Source: Lineus longissimus (Eukaryota > Nemertea > Pilidiophora > Heteronemertea > Lineidae). From it: a DNA stretch of 64,000 bases. Of the stretch, positions 12,065-28,699 are shown piece by piece; position 1 is the first letter of the stretch, and every line of letters begins with the position of its first letter. Position numbers and translations under genes: made by a program. A model generated the notes under the pieces. It was not told the DNA's origin. It saw nothing but the letters and a program-made list of their open reading frames with translations, and made no database searches. The DNA lies in contig NC_088312.1 of assembly GCF_910592395.1 (NCBI RefSeq), positions 9,486,001-9,550,000 on the forward strand, written 5' to 3'.

Positions 12065-15000
12065 TGCTGCATCTGACACAATTACAGATGGGACGCCAAA
12101 CAGAGTAATCACCTTCTGGAGAAGGGCTTCACAAACAGTGGGGGCGTCAATTGTCTTTAGCGGGACGGCCACAACAAACCTGGTCATGGCACATGTCACC
12201 ACTAGCATATGACGGTAACCTGATGGAGATGTGGGCATGGATTTGAAATCCATACTAATGGTCTGGAATGGTTCAAAACTGGCTGGAATGCGTTCATGAA
12301 ATGTCCGCATAGTATCAGACTTTCCCTTAAGTTGTTGACACCTATCACATGATTGAATATACGAGACAATGCGTTGGAACATAGATGGAAAATAGAAATT
12401 TTTCCTAATGGTGAGATAAGTTCTGGTACATCCTCCGTGTCCCAGAAGCAAACCTGAGCCATGATGTTGGCCTATGATGGTATCTATATACTTTTCCGGA
12501 ACTGCTAATTGAAAACAGAAATTCTCAGAATTGGTGGGAAAGAAAATCCTGAACAGAATGCCATTGAAAGTCAGATACTGCTCAGATTTGATGCTAACGA
12601 CCCTAGCAGCTTTCTTATCTGCTGGCAAGATATCATGGACTAAGTAATCATAGATGGGTTTAAAATACGGAGATGTCTGTTGTGCGGTACTAAGCTGTTG
12701 TGCCTCAATAGGGAGATTGTAATCCCGAATCACCTTGCGTCTGATGATCTTCAATACCTTATTCAGAGATGCCTGATCAGGGACATGCTTGGTATGCATG
12801 CTATCAATCCTTGGAACCAATGGTGTGGGTCTAACCAGGAGATCTAAAATATCATCTGAATACTCTTCAACGACAGAAGATGGAGGAAGAGCGGAATCAA
12901 TGAGCCTAGGTTCATCAGCAACCTTGGTTGATGATTGAGATTTGTCATTCTGTTGGAGAACAAATGGAATCACTGACACTGGTGGTGCCACTGTTGATGT
13001 AACAATGGGCACACGTGGAGCTTTTGGAAGTATAGATACTGGTGGCACATTGTTTTGAATGCCATTAACAAGAGGAGTGTGTGTAGGTGCAACAGACACT
13101 GTCTGCTGACAAGGAACATGTGTTCGTGGTTTGGGAATTGGTTTTGGCCTATGCAGAAGAGGCACAGGAATGTTCATTTTCTTTGCATATGACCTGGTAA
13201 CAATCTTTTCAGGAAGTGGCAGTGTATAAAATGCATGCTCCTGAACAGGGGTTGAAAGAGACTCTAATTCATAAATAACAGGTGATTGTGCCTGGAATGC
13301 GATTGGCATAATCCTATCTAACTCAGTATCATCATCTAGAGGAGCACGTGACAAGAAATCAGCTAACACAAGCTCTTTGCCTGGCATGTACGACAACTGA
13401 AAACTATAGGGAGACAGTCGCTCAAGCAGCTTTTGCAACCTAGTGGTCGGTGGCTGCTTCTTTGACTTTACAATCTGAACCAAAGAAGAATGATCAACAA
13501 AAGCCTGGAAAGTCCTGTCTTGTAACAAATACTGAAAAGCTGTTACATTGATGAGGAGTCCAAGTAATTCAAGCTCACTAACAGAATAGTTCTTTGCCGC
13601 CTTTGGCAAGCGCTTGGAATAGTATGCGATGATGCGTTGTTGCCCATCAGAGTATTGAGCAAGATATGAACCTGTAGCAATACGTGAAGTATCACTATAC
13701 AATCTGAATTCACCTCTAGTAGTGGGTGCATTCAAAACAGGTGGCTTGATGAGCAAGTCTTTGATAGTATGAAAAGCTATCTCATGATGGGGTTGCCAAT
13801 GGAAATGCTTAGATTTGCGTGTGAGCTCATGTAAAGGTGTAAGCAATTCCTGCAATCTAGGTAAATATTGACTCAAATATGACACAGCACCGACAAACCT
13901 TCGGACCGCTTTCTGACATGTAGGGGTCTTCATATTCCTAATAGACAAACACTTGTCATTCATAGCCGAAATTTGAACAAAACCATCAGGAGAAATGGAC
14001 AGAACATGACCCAAGTAAACAACTCTAGTCTGAAACAAGCGACATTTCTTAGGAGAAATCTTCAAGCCATTGGCAATCAAAGCCTGGAAAATTTGTTGCA
14101 GATGTACAGTATGCTCTTTCTTATCTTTACTGAAGATGAGAATGTCATCATGTACTGCACAGCAAAAGAGATTAGAGTTGGGAATATTAGAAAGGATATC
14201 ATTGATTTTCTGAGAGAAAATGGACGGAGAAATGGACAAACCCATTGGAAGTCTACGATAGTAAAAAGTTCGACCACCGTTGTAGGCAGATATGCCGGTG
14301 TAGGCCTGTGCCCTACGAGACAAAGGTAGACAATGAAAAGCACTTTTCAAATCTATGACACTCAAGACTTTACAATTTGACTGACCGATTCTAGCTAAGA
14401 TGGTTTTCAAAGGAGTGAAATCTTGATTTGCACAATGAACTCGACTATTTAAAAACCGAAAATCTGTTACAACGCGCTTCTCAGTAGAATCCTTCTTCTT
14501 GACAAGCAAAATTGGACTGGAATATGATGTATGTCCTTGATGCAAAATGCCCAACTTGACTAATTTATCAAGTTCCTTATCAATGAGAGGTTTGTTTTCC
14601 TCAGCGACCGGATATGGTCGGATATAGAAAGGGGTTTCATCCTTGAGATGGATGTCCACCTCAAAATTGGGACAAGTCCCAACCTCACCTCGAAGACTAA
14701 ATGCTGGAGCATGGTTTTCCAAAATATCATACACACTGGCCTGTTCTGGCGTAGACAGAATACTATGGTCTAATTTAACATCTCGCCTTAAAATGTCCCT
14801 AGCTGACAAATGCGAGTCTTGATCATCAACAGGTGGTTGTGACGGAGCACAGGGTTGATTTTGCTTGAGGCAGCTTGGAGACAAACTTTGAGTGACATGA
14901 ATAAAATCATCCAAGTTGGTGAAGACAATAGGCTTGTCAGACCGAATATTGACGGGTTTACGAGAATGGTTATAAATACGAATAGGAGCTAAACCGTGTT

Positions 15001-15679
15001 TTAATTTGACCATCATGGTTGAAGGACAAAACCTAGACAAATGAGACGATGAATTCAATATGAGTGCCGAGTTTTTCATGTGATGGGGCAATTTGCCTTT
15101 AACATGAATGACCCTAACCTGACCTGGTCTAATGACAGTATTGACAGTAGGACGTAACCAAGCCTTCTTTGACCTGACCTTGAACGAATTTGTAATGAAA
15201 TCCAAAGAACCTTTGAGTTCCTTCATGGTAGATGTACCCAAAAGAATATCAGGACCAATGAAATTTTCAGCTATGACACAGTATACATTGAAATGGTTCC
15301 CTTGAATAGTAAGTTTAGGCTTAATGGCCTGTTTTGCAAACAAAAATTCTCCATTACCAATACGAAATTTGATTGGTTTAATATCAACCTTGGGCAATTT
15401 GGACAAATAGGGGGAGTCCCTTACAGTTTCCAAACCAATCAGAGTCTCAGTGGCTCCTGAATCAAATAAAATGACCAAACCTTGGCCTGTGGGTAAATAA
15501 CCTTTGGCATAATTCCTAGAAGTGAGCTGAATGTCAGCAGAGGATTCACCAAGATATTCAGAATGTGGATTATACGATGAAGACAAATGATCACTAGAAT
15601 GTTGAGCACCAGAATGCTGAGCAGAAAATAGAGTCGGAGAGGCATCTAAGTGGCAGTTAGTGCTTCTCCTATCTAAAAA
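11441..15679 (-). CDS. pol: Retrotransposon Pol: protease, RT, RNase H, integrase (C-terminus lost)
   Basis: Copies element RNA to DNA and integrates it. The frame has no in-frame ATG near its start and lies in -1 relative to gag, so translation probably enters by frameshifting at 15676-15682. Domains in order: aspartic protease with FDSGATETLIG; reverse transcriptase with VVTDFRFLNSRV and the catalytic box AVHDDILIFS, where YxDD is usual; RNase H with RLYSDTS, a central SELELLGL and FVDHSS; a Pro-rich linker; integrase with an H-H-C-C zinc finger (QHHGSG to CDRCQQ) and catalytic D, D, E in MDFKSM, IVSDAA and MAERQ; and a WVGPF motif. The frame then crosses the duplication junction and stops at 11441, losing the last 200 or so residues. 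Catalytic residues of all four enzymes are present except the variant RT tyrosine position. Confidence 0.93.
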   Translation of the reverse strand, partial: FLDRRSTNCHLDASPTLFSAQHSGAQHSSDHLSSSYNPHSEYLGESSADIQLTSRNYAKGYLPTGQGLVILFDSGATETLIGLETVRDSPYLSKLPKVDIKPIKFRIGNGEFLFAKQAIKPKLTIQGNHFNVYCVIAENFIGPDILLGTSTMKELKGSLDFITNSFKVRSKKAWLRPTVNTVIRPGQVRVIHVKGKLPHHMKNSALILNSSSHLSRFCPSTMMVKLKHGLAPIRIYNHSRKPVNIRSDKPIVFTNLDDFIHVTQSLSPSCLKQNQPCAPSQPPVDDQDSHLSARDILRRDVKLDHSILSTPEQASVYDILENHAPAFSLRGEVGTCPNFEVDIHLKDETPFYIRPYPVAEENKPLIDKELDKLVKLGILHQGHTSYSSPILLVKKKDSTEKRVVTDFRFLNSRVHCANQDFTPLKTILARIGQSNCKVLSVIDLKSAFHCLPLSRRAQAYTGISAYNGGRTFYYRRLPMGLSISPSIFSQKINDILSNIPNSNLFCCAVHDDILIFSKDKKEHTVHLQQIFQALIANGLKISPKKCRLFQTRVVYLGHVLSISPDGFVQISAMNDKCLSIRNMKTPTCQKAVRRFVGAVSYLSQYLPRLQELLTPLHELTRKSKHFHWQPHHEIAFHTIKDLLIKPPVLNAPTTRGEFRLYSDTSRIATGSYLAQYSDGQQRIIAYYSKRLPKAAKNYSVSELELLGLLINVTAFQYLLQDRTFQAFVDHSSLVQIVKSKKQPPTTRLQKLLERLSPYSFQLSYMPGKELVLADFLSRAPLDDDTELDRIMPIAFQAQSPVIYELESLSTPVQEHAFYTLPLPEKIVTRSYAKKMNIPVPLLHRPKPIPKPRTHVPCQQTVSVAPTHTPLVNGIQNNVPPVSILPKAPRVPIVTSTVAPPVSVIPFVLQQNDKSQSSTKVADEPRLIDSALPPSSVVEEYSDDILDLLVRPTPLVPRIDSMHTKHVPDQASLNKVLKIIRRKVIRDYNLPIEAQQLSTAQQTSPYFKPIYDYLVHDILPADKKAARVVSIKSEQYLTFNGILFRIFFPTNSENFCFQLAVPEKYIDTIIGQHHGSGLLLGHGGCTRTYLTIRKNFYFPSMFQRIVSYIQSCDRCQQLKGKSDTMRTFHERIPASFEPFQTISMDFKSMPTSPSGYRHMLVVTCAMTRFVVAVPLKTIDAPTVCEALLQKVITLFGVPSVIVSDAAASLTGHLVELLCATLGIQQKLVSVENHGSLMAERQIKSIADLIKANLLEYGVSWTQFVSTAVYTYNSFSSAHLGGYSPFYLLFLREPADLSTLNFKPCLGLSRSHAEYVQHLRQKFQNVSKCMLQLQEHQQLSQNAKIANKLQKSPIYAEGQLVYLHKPNTTGMTANTRKFKTLWVGPFVIHQVLDRTHYIIADLKGRNGISHRSSC

Positions 15680-16911
15680 TTTTGCTGTTGTGGTCCAGAG
15701 TACTGATCAAACCTAGACCTGTTATCTGGCTTATAGGATTGGAACGGGTAGGGTTGAGGACATCGAGTGTCCTGACGAAACTGTTGACCATTATCTGATG
15801 GCTGATAATGGGACGGAGAAAAGGGTGGCGCTGGAGGCCTTACGGGCATGAAAGTAGGGTTCATCCCACGACTGACCATGTTCTGGTAAGTATAACAGTT
15901 TCTCCACACATGATTGGGTTTGTGGCAGAAATAACAGACAATGTTGGAGGTGGCACGACGGGGAGAGTTACCAGAACGAGAAATACCATAGGAACCCTGA
16001 GAACGACGACTGTCCCTACATGGGGATCTACTGGATACACGATGACTATAACGATAACGGTCTCTAGCCGGACTACGACTAGGACGTCTAGACTGATGAC
16101 TCACAGGAGATGGCGAACTTGAACGGTAGTTCGAGCTATATGTACGAGCACCAGTATCAGAGTTGGACTGTGGTTGACTAAAATGAACCTGAGGTTGAGT
16201 CCTGACCTCTATAGACAAATCTTGCACTTCTGTGCGAAGAGCAGCAAGTTGCTCAGTGAGCCTGTCAACTGCGCAAGCACTACTGTTAGTGGATGCACTA
16301 GCAGTGGTCACATGGACCTGATCAGTGATAAATGATACCTGCTTATTAGCAGTAGTTGGCCTGTCTGGCTCAGAAAAATCTAAATATTGTTGAGCACGTT
16401 CAACGAGAACTGCCACGTCTGCATCTGCAGGGGCAGCCATGATGACTGCTGCCTGACAATTGGTAGGCAAAACCTGTAAGAATTTGTCCCGAACCTGGAC
16501 CTCATTATAATGAATACGCTGGGCTGCTAAGCGTATCTTATTGAGAGTCATTTCGGCTGAATCGCCTGGGGTATGGGAAAGAGAATGAAAATGCTTGACA
16601 TTGGCAAAATTTGAATGGGTTGGACTGAACCGCTGCATAAACTGTGCTCTGAGATTAGCGATAGTGGGGAAAACTTTTCCCTCTGCCCACAGACGTGCTT
16701 TGCCACGAAGTCTAGCCTTGAACAATGTTATGATATGAATCATCTCTGCAGCATTTGCTGGCTCGTGGAGATTGTGGAAGTGAAGGTAGTCCATAAACGA
16801 TAAGATATGTGCATGACAAATGTCATGGTCGATCACTTCACCATCAAACAAAGGAGGTAGAAAATCGGTGCCCCTGAAAGCAGGTGGTGCTGGATCTGCT
16901 GGCCCTTCCAT
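15673..16911 (-). CDS. gag: Retrotransposon Gag (capsid/nucleocapsid)
   Basis: 412 residues from the ATG at 16911 (MEGPADPAPPAF). An ATG 21 codons upstream exists, but its extension looks like leader sequence. The first part is a helical retrotransposon-Gag-like segment with RLRGKARLWAEG and LRAQFMQRFSP, typical of Ty3/gypsy capsid. The middle is Ser/Arg-rich. A CCHC zinc knuckle lies near residue 345 (CYFCHKPNHVWRNC, spacing C-x2-C-x4-H-x4-C). The Pro/Gln-rich tail runs straight into the frameshift heptamer just before the TAG stop. The reading frame is uninterrupted, consistent with a recently active element. Confidence 0.9.
   Translation of the reverse strand: MEGPADPAPPAFRGTDFLPPLFDGEVIDHDICHAHILSFMDYLHFHNLHEPANAAEMIHIITLFKARLRGKARLWAEGKVFPTIANLRAQFMQRFSPTHSNFANVKHFHSLSHTPGDSAEMTLNKIRLAAQRIHYNEVQVRDKFLQVLPTNCQAAVIMAAPADADVAVLVERAQQYLDFSEPDRPTTANKQVSFITDQVHVTTASASTNSSACAVDRLTEQLAALRTEVQDLSIEVRTQPQVHFSQPQSNSDTGARTYSSNYRSSSPSPVSHQSRRPSRSPARDRYRYSHRVSSRSPCRDSRRSQGSYGISRSGNSPRRATSNIVCYFCHKPNHVWRNCYTYQNMVSRGMNPTFMPVRPPAPPFSPSHYQPSDNGQQFRQDTRCPQPYPFQSYKPDNRSRFDQYSGPQQQNF
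15676..15682 (-). promoter_or_regulatory. Probable -1 ribosomal frameshift heptamer A AAT TTT
   Basis: The last sense codons of gag read CAA AAT TTT followed at once by TAG. A AAT TTT fits the canonical X XXY YYZ slippery pattern, and the -1 frame entered by slipping there stays open through the whole of pol. A downstream pseudoknot or stem was not established by eye. Confidence 0.75.
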
Positions 16912-17894
16912 TATTACTGTAAAGGGGTAAAAGTTAGTTATGAAGGAATAAAAAGTCAGGTATTTGGGAAGCAAAAGTTAATTTCTTCTGAAAAGGAAAT
17001 GCAACATTAAAGGTTGGGTTGGTCCGTTGTCTATCTTGCTGTAACAGGGCAAAGCTAAACAAAGTTCATATTATAGATATACAGTTGTCAAAATCCTCGG
17101 GGTCCGGTTCCAGTCAGTTTGCAATAACGAGTGAAAATTTAAGATTAAATGCATTAAATGCTATGAATCGACTGATATTGCAAAGTATTGTACTATACTC
17201 TGCCAAAATTGAAATGATGCACAAAAATATTGTCCTATTACTAATTAGTTTATAAAATGTCTTTCAAAACAGTTAATATAAATGACTATCAAAAAGTTTA
17301 CAAATGTCTCTCAAAAGTTTATAAAATGTCTTTCAAAAAGTTGATAAAATGTCTCTTTTAAAACTGCAACGCTGGATCAGCTGGAGCCTGGAACGGTATC
17401 GGATCTCGAGTAGACATCAGGGCGAATTGAAGAGTATTCTGGCTGCTGGGCACATCATCCGTGAACGTTATAGCACATGTCATGATGTAGAAGTTGAATA
17501 GTTCGGTACACACAGAGATAGACGTGTACTATGCGTACTGACGAAGACGGTGTCCGTCAATCGATTAAAAAATGCTGCGCTCACACTCACAGTGATTCAT
17601 GGCGATCACAGTGATTTATAACAAAAGTGACGATATATAAATATAATGAAATTCGCACTTACGTCACGAACAGTTTAGAAAAAAATTCACGATTTTATAA
17701 ATATTATATTGACAAACGAACGTCACTATTCTGCCTCCCGATGAAATGAGCGAGTTAGAAATCACGTAGGTGTACACGTAATGTACATAATGGACTGCAG
17801 TAGCACTAGCACGTGGCGTGAAAAACGGAGTCCTCGGTTAAAAGAATCTGCTCCAAGACTGAAACGCATCCGGACTCACTGTCACGAATTGAAG
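16912..17894 (-). other. Retrotransposon 5' leader
   Basis: About 1 kb between the primer-binding site and gag. No long frame is convincing. Around 17255-17360 a short motif like AAAATGTCTTTCAAAAAGTT recurs about four times, a possible packaging or regulatory repeat. The function is unknown. Confidence 0.5.
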
Positions 17895-17912
17895 ATCCTG
17901 GGAAGGTCGCCA
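17895..17912 (-). other. Retrotransposon primer-binding site
   Basis: Directly inside the 5' LTR the minus strand reads TGGCGACCTTCCCAGGAT. The opening TGG pairs with the CCA end of a tRNA, as expected for a reverse-transcription primer site. I could not assign the tRNA with confidence. Confidence 0.75.
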
Positions 17913-18102
17913 TGTTGTATTTGCACAGGTTACAAACGTAATAAGTCCTGAATTTGCCTTCTAACGTCCGGATCCTTTATTCTAACACTGCTTCACAAAA
18001 TTATACACACCAAAGTCATAATTGATAAAATAGTTCGTCGGGATGACGATTCGTGCACGTGATTATAAAATACTCGGGAGACTGGAATAACTCTCTATCG
18101 CT

Positions 18103-18149
<47 letters not shown>

Positions 18150-18418
18150 AGAGCGTGCGGACAGCTGTTTTGTATTCACGCGCAGCTTTGTCTGCACCAA
18201 TCAGGGGGCAACGTTGATGCGTCTCCATCCAATGAGGAGCCGCATCAATGCTGACGTAATTGATCACGCTGGGGAGAATGGAGGATTAAAAGTAGACCGT
18301 GGGAATTTTCACAGGTATCTTATCTGATACCCAATTCCAATAATCTCGCACACTTAATTCCAAGAATTACACATTACAGTGCTACTCATAAGAAAGGTTT
18401 TACAATTACTATACAACA
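17913..18418 (-). repeat. 5' LTR of the retrotransposon
   Basis: 506 bp, identical by eye to the left LTR except for one extra CT dinucleotide in the CT tract (about 18107-18150). It contains the promoter for the element, reading leftward, with the same TATA-like and E-box arrangement and AATAAA at 17981-17976. Confidence 0.93.
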
Positions 18419-18422
18419 GTAG

Positions 18423-19254
18423 ATATGAGGTTAGAGGGACGTGGATAATAAATAATGTAAATATATATCTTAGTTGGTTTAGTCTTTGGGTTCGAGTTCA
18501 GAGTTGCGAAGTTTATACGGTGACAAATACTATAAGCCCTTTTACCGCTACACTGTCATCAGCTCAGTTGTGACAGGGTGTAGGACGAGTGAAGCCGACT
18601 GGTAACTACTATTCAGATCTGGGACAATATTTTTAGCAGCTACTCTCATCGATTGAAGCCGGCTGATAACTACTATTCAGATCAGGGACATTGTGACAGC
18701 TAATGCCATCAGATTGGTTGTGACATGGTCTCTACAGGGAGACATACAAGACATATGCCTTCCCATATCACATAATGGCTCGATATGAATTCAAACGGTT
18801 TTTGTAAATCGCTGATAAATGATCGGGATATTAGTTGCATGCTCGTGTCGATACAGTAGAAATAAAAATGTGGAAAAGAGCATCCTTCATTAAAAGATTG
18901 ATTGCATCCAGGGAAAATGGAGAACAAGCAATTAACTTCCCTCCCCAGATCTCCTGCAGTGTAAAATTGATACAACAGTTGGCAGCACAGACGTTCAGTG
19001 GAACTTGCCCTGCTGACGCCCATCATGGAATTGCTAAACCAACCAGATTTCCTGAAAAATACCTATTGTCTGAAGAATGAAGGCAGTCCAAATTAGCAAT
19101 GCATCTTCGCAAATGTTCCTGGCCTGAAATTCGGTTCAATATCATCAAGGCTCTCCTGGGGTACTGTGTGATTTTGTCTCGCTCATAGCATGATAGGCCT
19201 AGACAAGGAGATGGAAATTGGTGAGCCAGAATAGTTCAATATAGGCAATTGAAA
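18423..19254. other. Flank of insertion with short 64-bp direct repeat
   Basis: Between 18545 and 18735 about two and a half imperfect units of about 64 bp occur; GAAGCCGACTGGTAACTACT recurs as GAAGCCGGCTGATAACTACT. The rest shows no gene. An 81-codon plus-strand frame at 18835-19080 has no recognisable features. Confidence 0.5.
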
Positions 19255-20420
19255 GGCACTCGGTTCTTCCCATGAAGGAAAGAAATCATACCAATTCTTC
19301 CTCAAAAGCAAAGAAAGGCACTCGGTTCTTCCCATGAAGGAAAGAAATCATGCCAACTCTTCCTCAAAAGCAAAGAAAGGCACTCGGTTCTTCCCATGAA
19401 GGAAAGTAATCATGCCAATTCTTCCTCAAAAGCAAAGAAAGGCACTCGGTTCTTCCCATGAAGGAAAGAAATCATGCCAATTCTTCCTCGAAAGCAAAGA
19501 GAGGCACTCGGTTCTTCCCGTGAAGGAAAGAAATCATGCCAATTCTTCCTCGAAAGCAAAGAGAGGCACTCGCTTCTTCCCGGGAAGGAAAGAAATCATG
19601 CCAATTCTTCCTCGAAAGCAAAGAGAGGCACTCGGTTCTTCCTATGAAGGAAAGAAATCATGCCAATTCTTCCTCGAAAGCAAAGAGAGGCACTCGCTTC
19701 TTCCCGTGAATGAAAGAAATCATGCCAATTCTTCCTCGAAAGCAAAGAGAGGCACTCGGCTCTTCCCGTGAAGGAAAGAAATCATGCCAATTCTTCCTCG
19801 AAAGCAAAGAGAGGCACTCGGTTCTTCCCGTGAAGGAAAGAAATCATGCCAATTCTTCCTCGAAAGCAAAGAGAGGCACTCGGTTCTTCCCGTGAAGGAA
19901 AGAAATCATGCCAATTCTTCCTCGAAAGCAAAGAGAGGCACTCGGTTCTTCCCATGAAGGAAAGAAATCATGCCAATTCTTCCTCGAAAGCAAAGAGAGG
20001 CACTCGGTTCTTCCCATGAATGAAAGAAATCATGCCAATTCTTCCTCAGAAGCAAAGAAAGGCACTCGCTTCTTCCCGTGAATGAAAGAAATCATGCCAA
20101 TTCTTCCTCAGAAGCAAAGAAAGGCACTCACTTCTTCCCGTGAATGAAAGAAATCATGCCAATTCTTCCTCAGAAGCAAAGAAAGGCACTCGCTTCTTCC
20201 CGTGAATGAAAGAAATCATGCCAATTCTTCCTCAGAAGCAAAGAAAGGCACTCGCTTCTTCCCGTGAATGAAAGAAATCATGCCAATTCTTCCTCAGAAG
20301 CAAAGAAAGGCACTCGCTTCTTCCCGTGAATGAAAGAAATCATGCGAATTCTTCCTCAGAAGCAAAGAAAGGCACTCGCTTCTTCCTATGAATGAGAGAA
20401 ATCATGCCAATTCTTCCTCA
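19255..20420. repeat. 62-bp satellite, about 18.8 copies
   Basis: Units start at GGCACTCG and repeat exactly every 62 bp from 19255 to 20371. They fall into blocks by sequence: early units read CTCAAAAGCAAAGAAAGG, middle units CTCGAAAGCAAAGAGAGG, late units CTCAGAAGCAAAGAAAGG, with linked changes such as CGGTTC versus CGCTTC and GAAGGAAAG versus GAATGAAAG. Because 62 is not a multiple of 3, long frames read through all three phases of the unit; they look like by-products rather than a gene. Confidence 0.95.
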
Positions 20421-22777
20421 ATGTTGATTTTACAGTGTGACATTGACAGCATCTCTGCCCATGATCAACACATCATCTGTCGACATTTCTTCATGAACTT
20501 GGCTGATATTTTTTACCCAATATCAACCTGCAAGTGAAGACATTTAAGAGAACAATAGTATCATTTTCACAAACAAATTTATTGTGAATAAAAAGATAAA
20601 TGTTTGGCATATGAATATATTTTATGCCTTTAATGGCTTTAAAGGGTTAACACTGAAGTGCAACATCTTTTTTTACATGCAATGTTTGGCTTCTAGCATT
20701 TTGCAGTCTTCTCACAATTGAAGTGAAAAATTCTAAAACATGAACAATTTATTACTCCACAATAAATGTCTGGTACCAATATATAGATGATTCCCAGGAT
20801 AAAATGGTGGAATGATGATAGGAACAATGTTGCGTCAAACACACAGGTGGATTGCAGGTGGGGGGCTTATTCCGATGAGAAATCCCATCAAAATTTGTCA
20901 CCCAGGTCAAATCGCCTTGATGAAACATGGGGTAGGCCTGTGAATCACCTACATGTATATAGCATGCTTGGTCCCAAAAGAAAGCAATAACTCTAAACTA
21001 AAGTGGATGAAGCCATCATCAGCATCATCTAAGGGCAACACTGAAATAGTTCCTTTGATATTTCATTTCTATCTATAATAAATGAAGAAGTAGTTCCAGT
21101 CCATCTCAAATGGACAAAGATCGTATCATTTCTCAAAGAGTAACTATTGATGTGAGCTTACTTTAACATCAATTCATTTCTCAGTAACACTATCCAGATC
21201 AGCAACAAATGAAAACAAAACATAATCGATGAGAAAGCACATTTCATAGGAAGGAGTCAACAAAACATGGGCCTTGAATCTGTCACATCTAAATTAGTTT
21301 ATTTTATCCAAGTTGAGAAATTTCACAAAATCTGTAGCATATACAATAATGATAAGAGCATTTATGACAACACTGGTATCTTCATGAAGCATTCATTGAG
21401 TGATTCAATGAATAGTTAAGGCAATACTCTCTGACATAATATCCATCTCTTGCGGCAACTGGCCAACCAATATTGCCAGAACATTCAAGAACACTATCTA
21501 TCTTGGTACTGGATTGAACGACAATATTGATTTTAACATGACCGTGAGATCATCAGTTATAGCAGATGCAATAAAATCAACAGTGTATTTAGAACCGATG
21601 TTTGCATTTTATCTTCATGTAAAAAGACACACAATCGTTTGATTCACCTACAGACTTCAATCATTTCAGCAGTCCCTAAGAAACAGAGATAATACTCTGA
21701 ATACAACAACTACATAATTGCTAACAGTAGCTCAACAAAACTGAAATTCAACGTTTTAATATGCATATTAAAGAGTAAGTAGATTGCATTTAACATTGTA
21801 CAGTTGTATATTTTACCTGTAAGACACCAGCATCACAACTGACCAAATTTCTATGCCAAAATATTGCCACATGAAATACATTGGTCATTTAAGCGGCAGT
21901 TCAAGGGGAAAACATCTAGACACCAAAAATCAGAACATAGAATGACATAATTGAGTTGCAGACAGTCAGGCACTTGCAAAAACGACATAACCTGCCCATC
22001 AGAGGTTAGTATGACGGCCTCCGTGGACCAGAGCAGGTTTTTTTTAGGGTGGGAGTGGCCAACAAGACAAATATATCCACAGTAGTAATATGAGACCTGA
22101 AATTCGCTTAGAAGTTGCAGGATCGTTTTAAATACTAACTCTGACTGCCATAATGAAAAGCAGTGCAATTCTAATCTACTTACTCTTTAACAAAAGGGTT
22201 ATACCCACAGTACACCGAGAGTCATACTACAGTCACAGCAAAGTTGTTTACATCTCCAGAAAATCTCAAATGACCATTGCTCATTAACAAACACTTAAGT
22301 TTTCTTACTTACCTCAAATTGGGCAGTTTTAAAGACTACACATGTAGTTTAGGTGTTGCCCTACATATCTGTGCATATCCTACGACAAATGCATAACATT
22401 ACACCGCAGAAAATGGTCATGTTATATGTGGCACAGAACCTCACAACACGTATAAACATAGCTTTAGCTAAATTTTCAAAAATAACCTTGATGCAAAGGA
22501 GAAGTTTTCGAAGGGAGTGGGTACAGTCGGTACTGACCATCTAATAAAACATTTCAAGCAACTGGAACTAAGAACATTCTGTTCTATTTAAAAGTACATA
22601 TGTCACCTTTTACTAATAAATTGACAAAGGCACCTGTACCTTGTCAAGTATAGATCACAACTTTTACTGCAATGCATAGATGTTCTCAGTTCTATGACAT
22701 CAGAATGGATTAGAGAGCCCAATTTTTCACACAGCACATCAGTCAATTTTTTGACTTGTTTGTTTTCCATGCTGCAG
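20421..22777. other. Intergenic and ZMPSTE24 3' untranslated region
   Basis: No coding exon recognised. The lower-coordinate side of the ZMPSTE24 stop at 22778 must hold its 3' UTR. Several AATAAA sequences on the minus strand (TTTATT on plus, for example near 20578 and 20749) could be its poly(A) signal, and I cannot choose between them. The rest is unremarkable AT-rich DNA. Confidence 0.4.

Positions 22778-28699
<5,922 letters not shown>

Larger units (their letters stand above)
8740..18422 (-). mobile_element. Ty3/gypsy-type LTR retrotransposon with 4-bp target duplication
   Basis: The element proper spans 8744-18418 and reads on the minus strand. It is bounded by direct LTRs of 504 and 506 bp that begin TGTTGTA and end TACAACA on the plus strand. 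GTAG flanks both sides (8740-8743 and 18419-18422), consistent with a 4-bp target-site duplication. Order in the element's direction: 5' LTR (right), primer-binding site, about 1 kb leader, gag, pol (protease, reverse transcriptase, RNase H, integrase), about 1 kb 3' region, 3' LTR (left). The PR-RT-RH-IN order places it in the Ty3/gypsy group. The LTRs look identical apart from a CT-repeat length difference, so the insertion is young. A 592-bp internal tandem duplication disrupts pol. Confidence 0.95.

Noticed and set aside
15439-15645. 68-codon frame overlapping the pol start
   Set aside because: It lies in the third frame, is hydrophobic without motifs, and is a shadow of the -1 pol frame.
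18480-18500. tRNA B-box-like GGTTCGAGTTC
   Set aside because: No A-box or cloverleaf could be found at the right distance.
19412-19895. Long plus-strand open frames with repeated peptide in the satellite
   Set aside because: They follow mechanically from a 62-bp unit with few stops; no start context, splice signals or family features support a protein.
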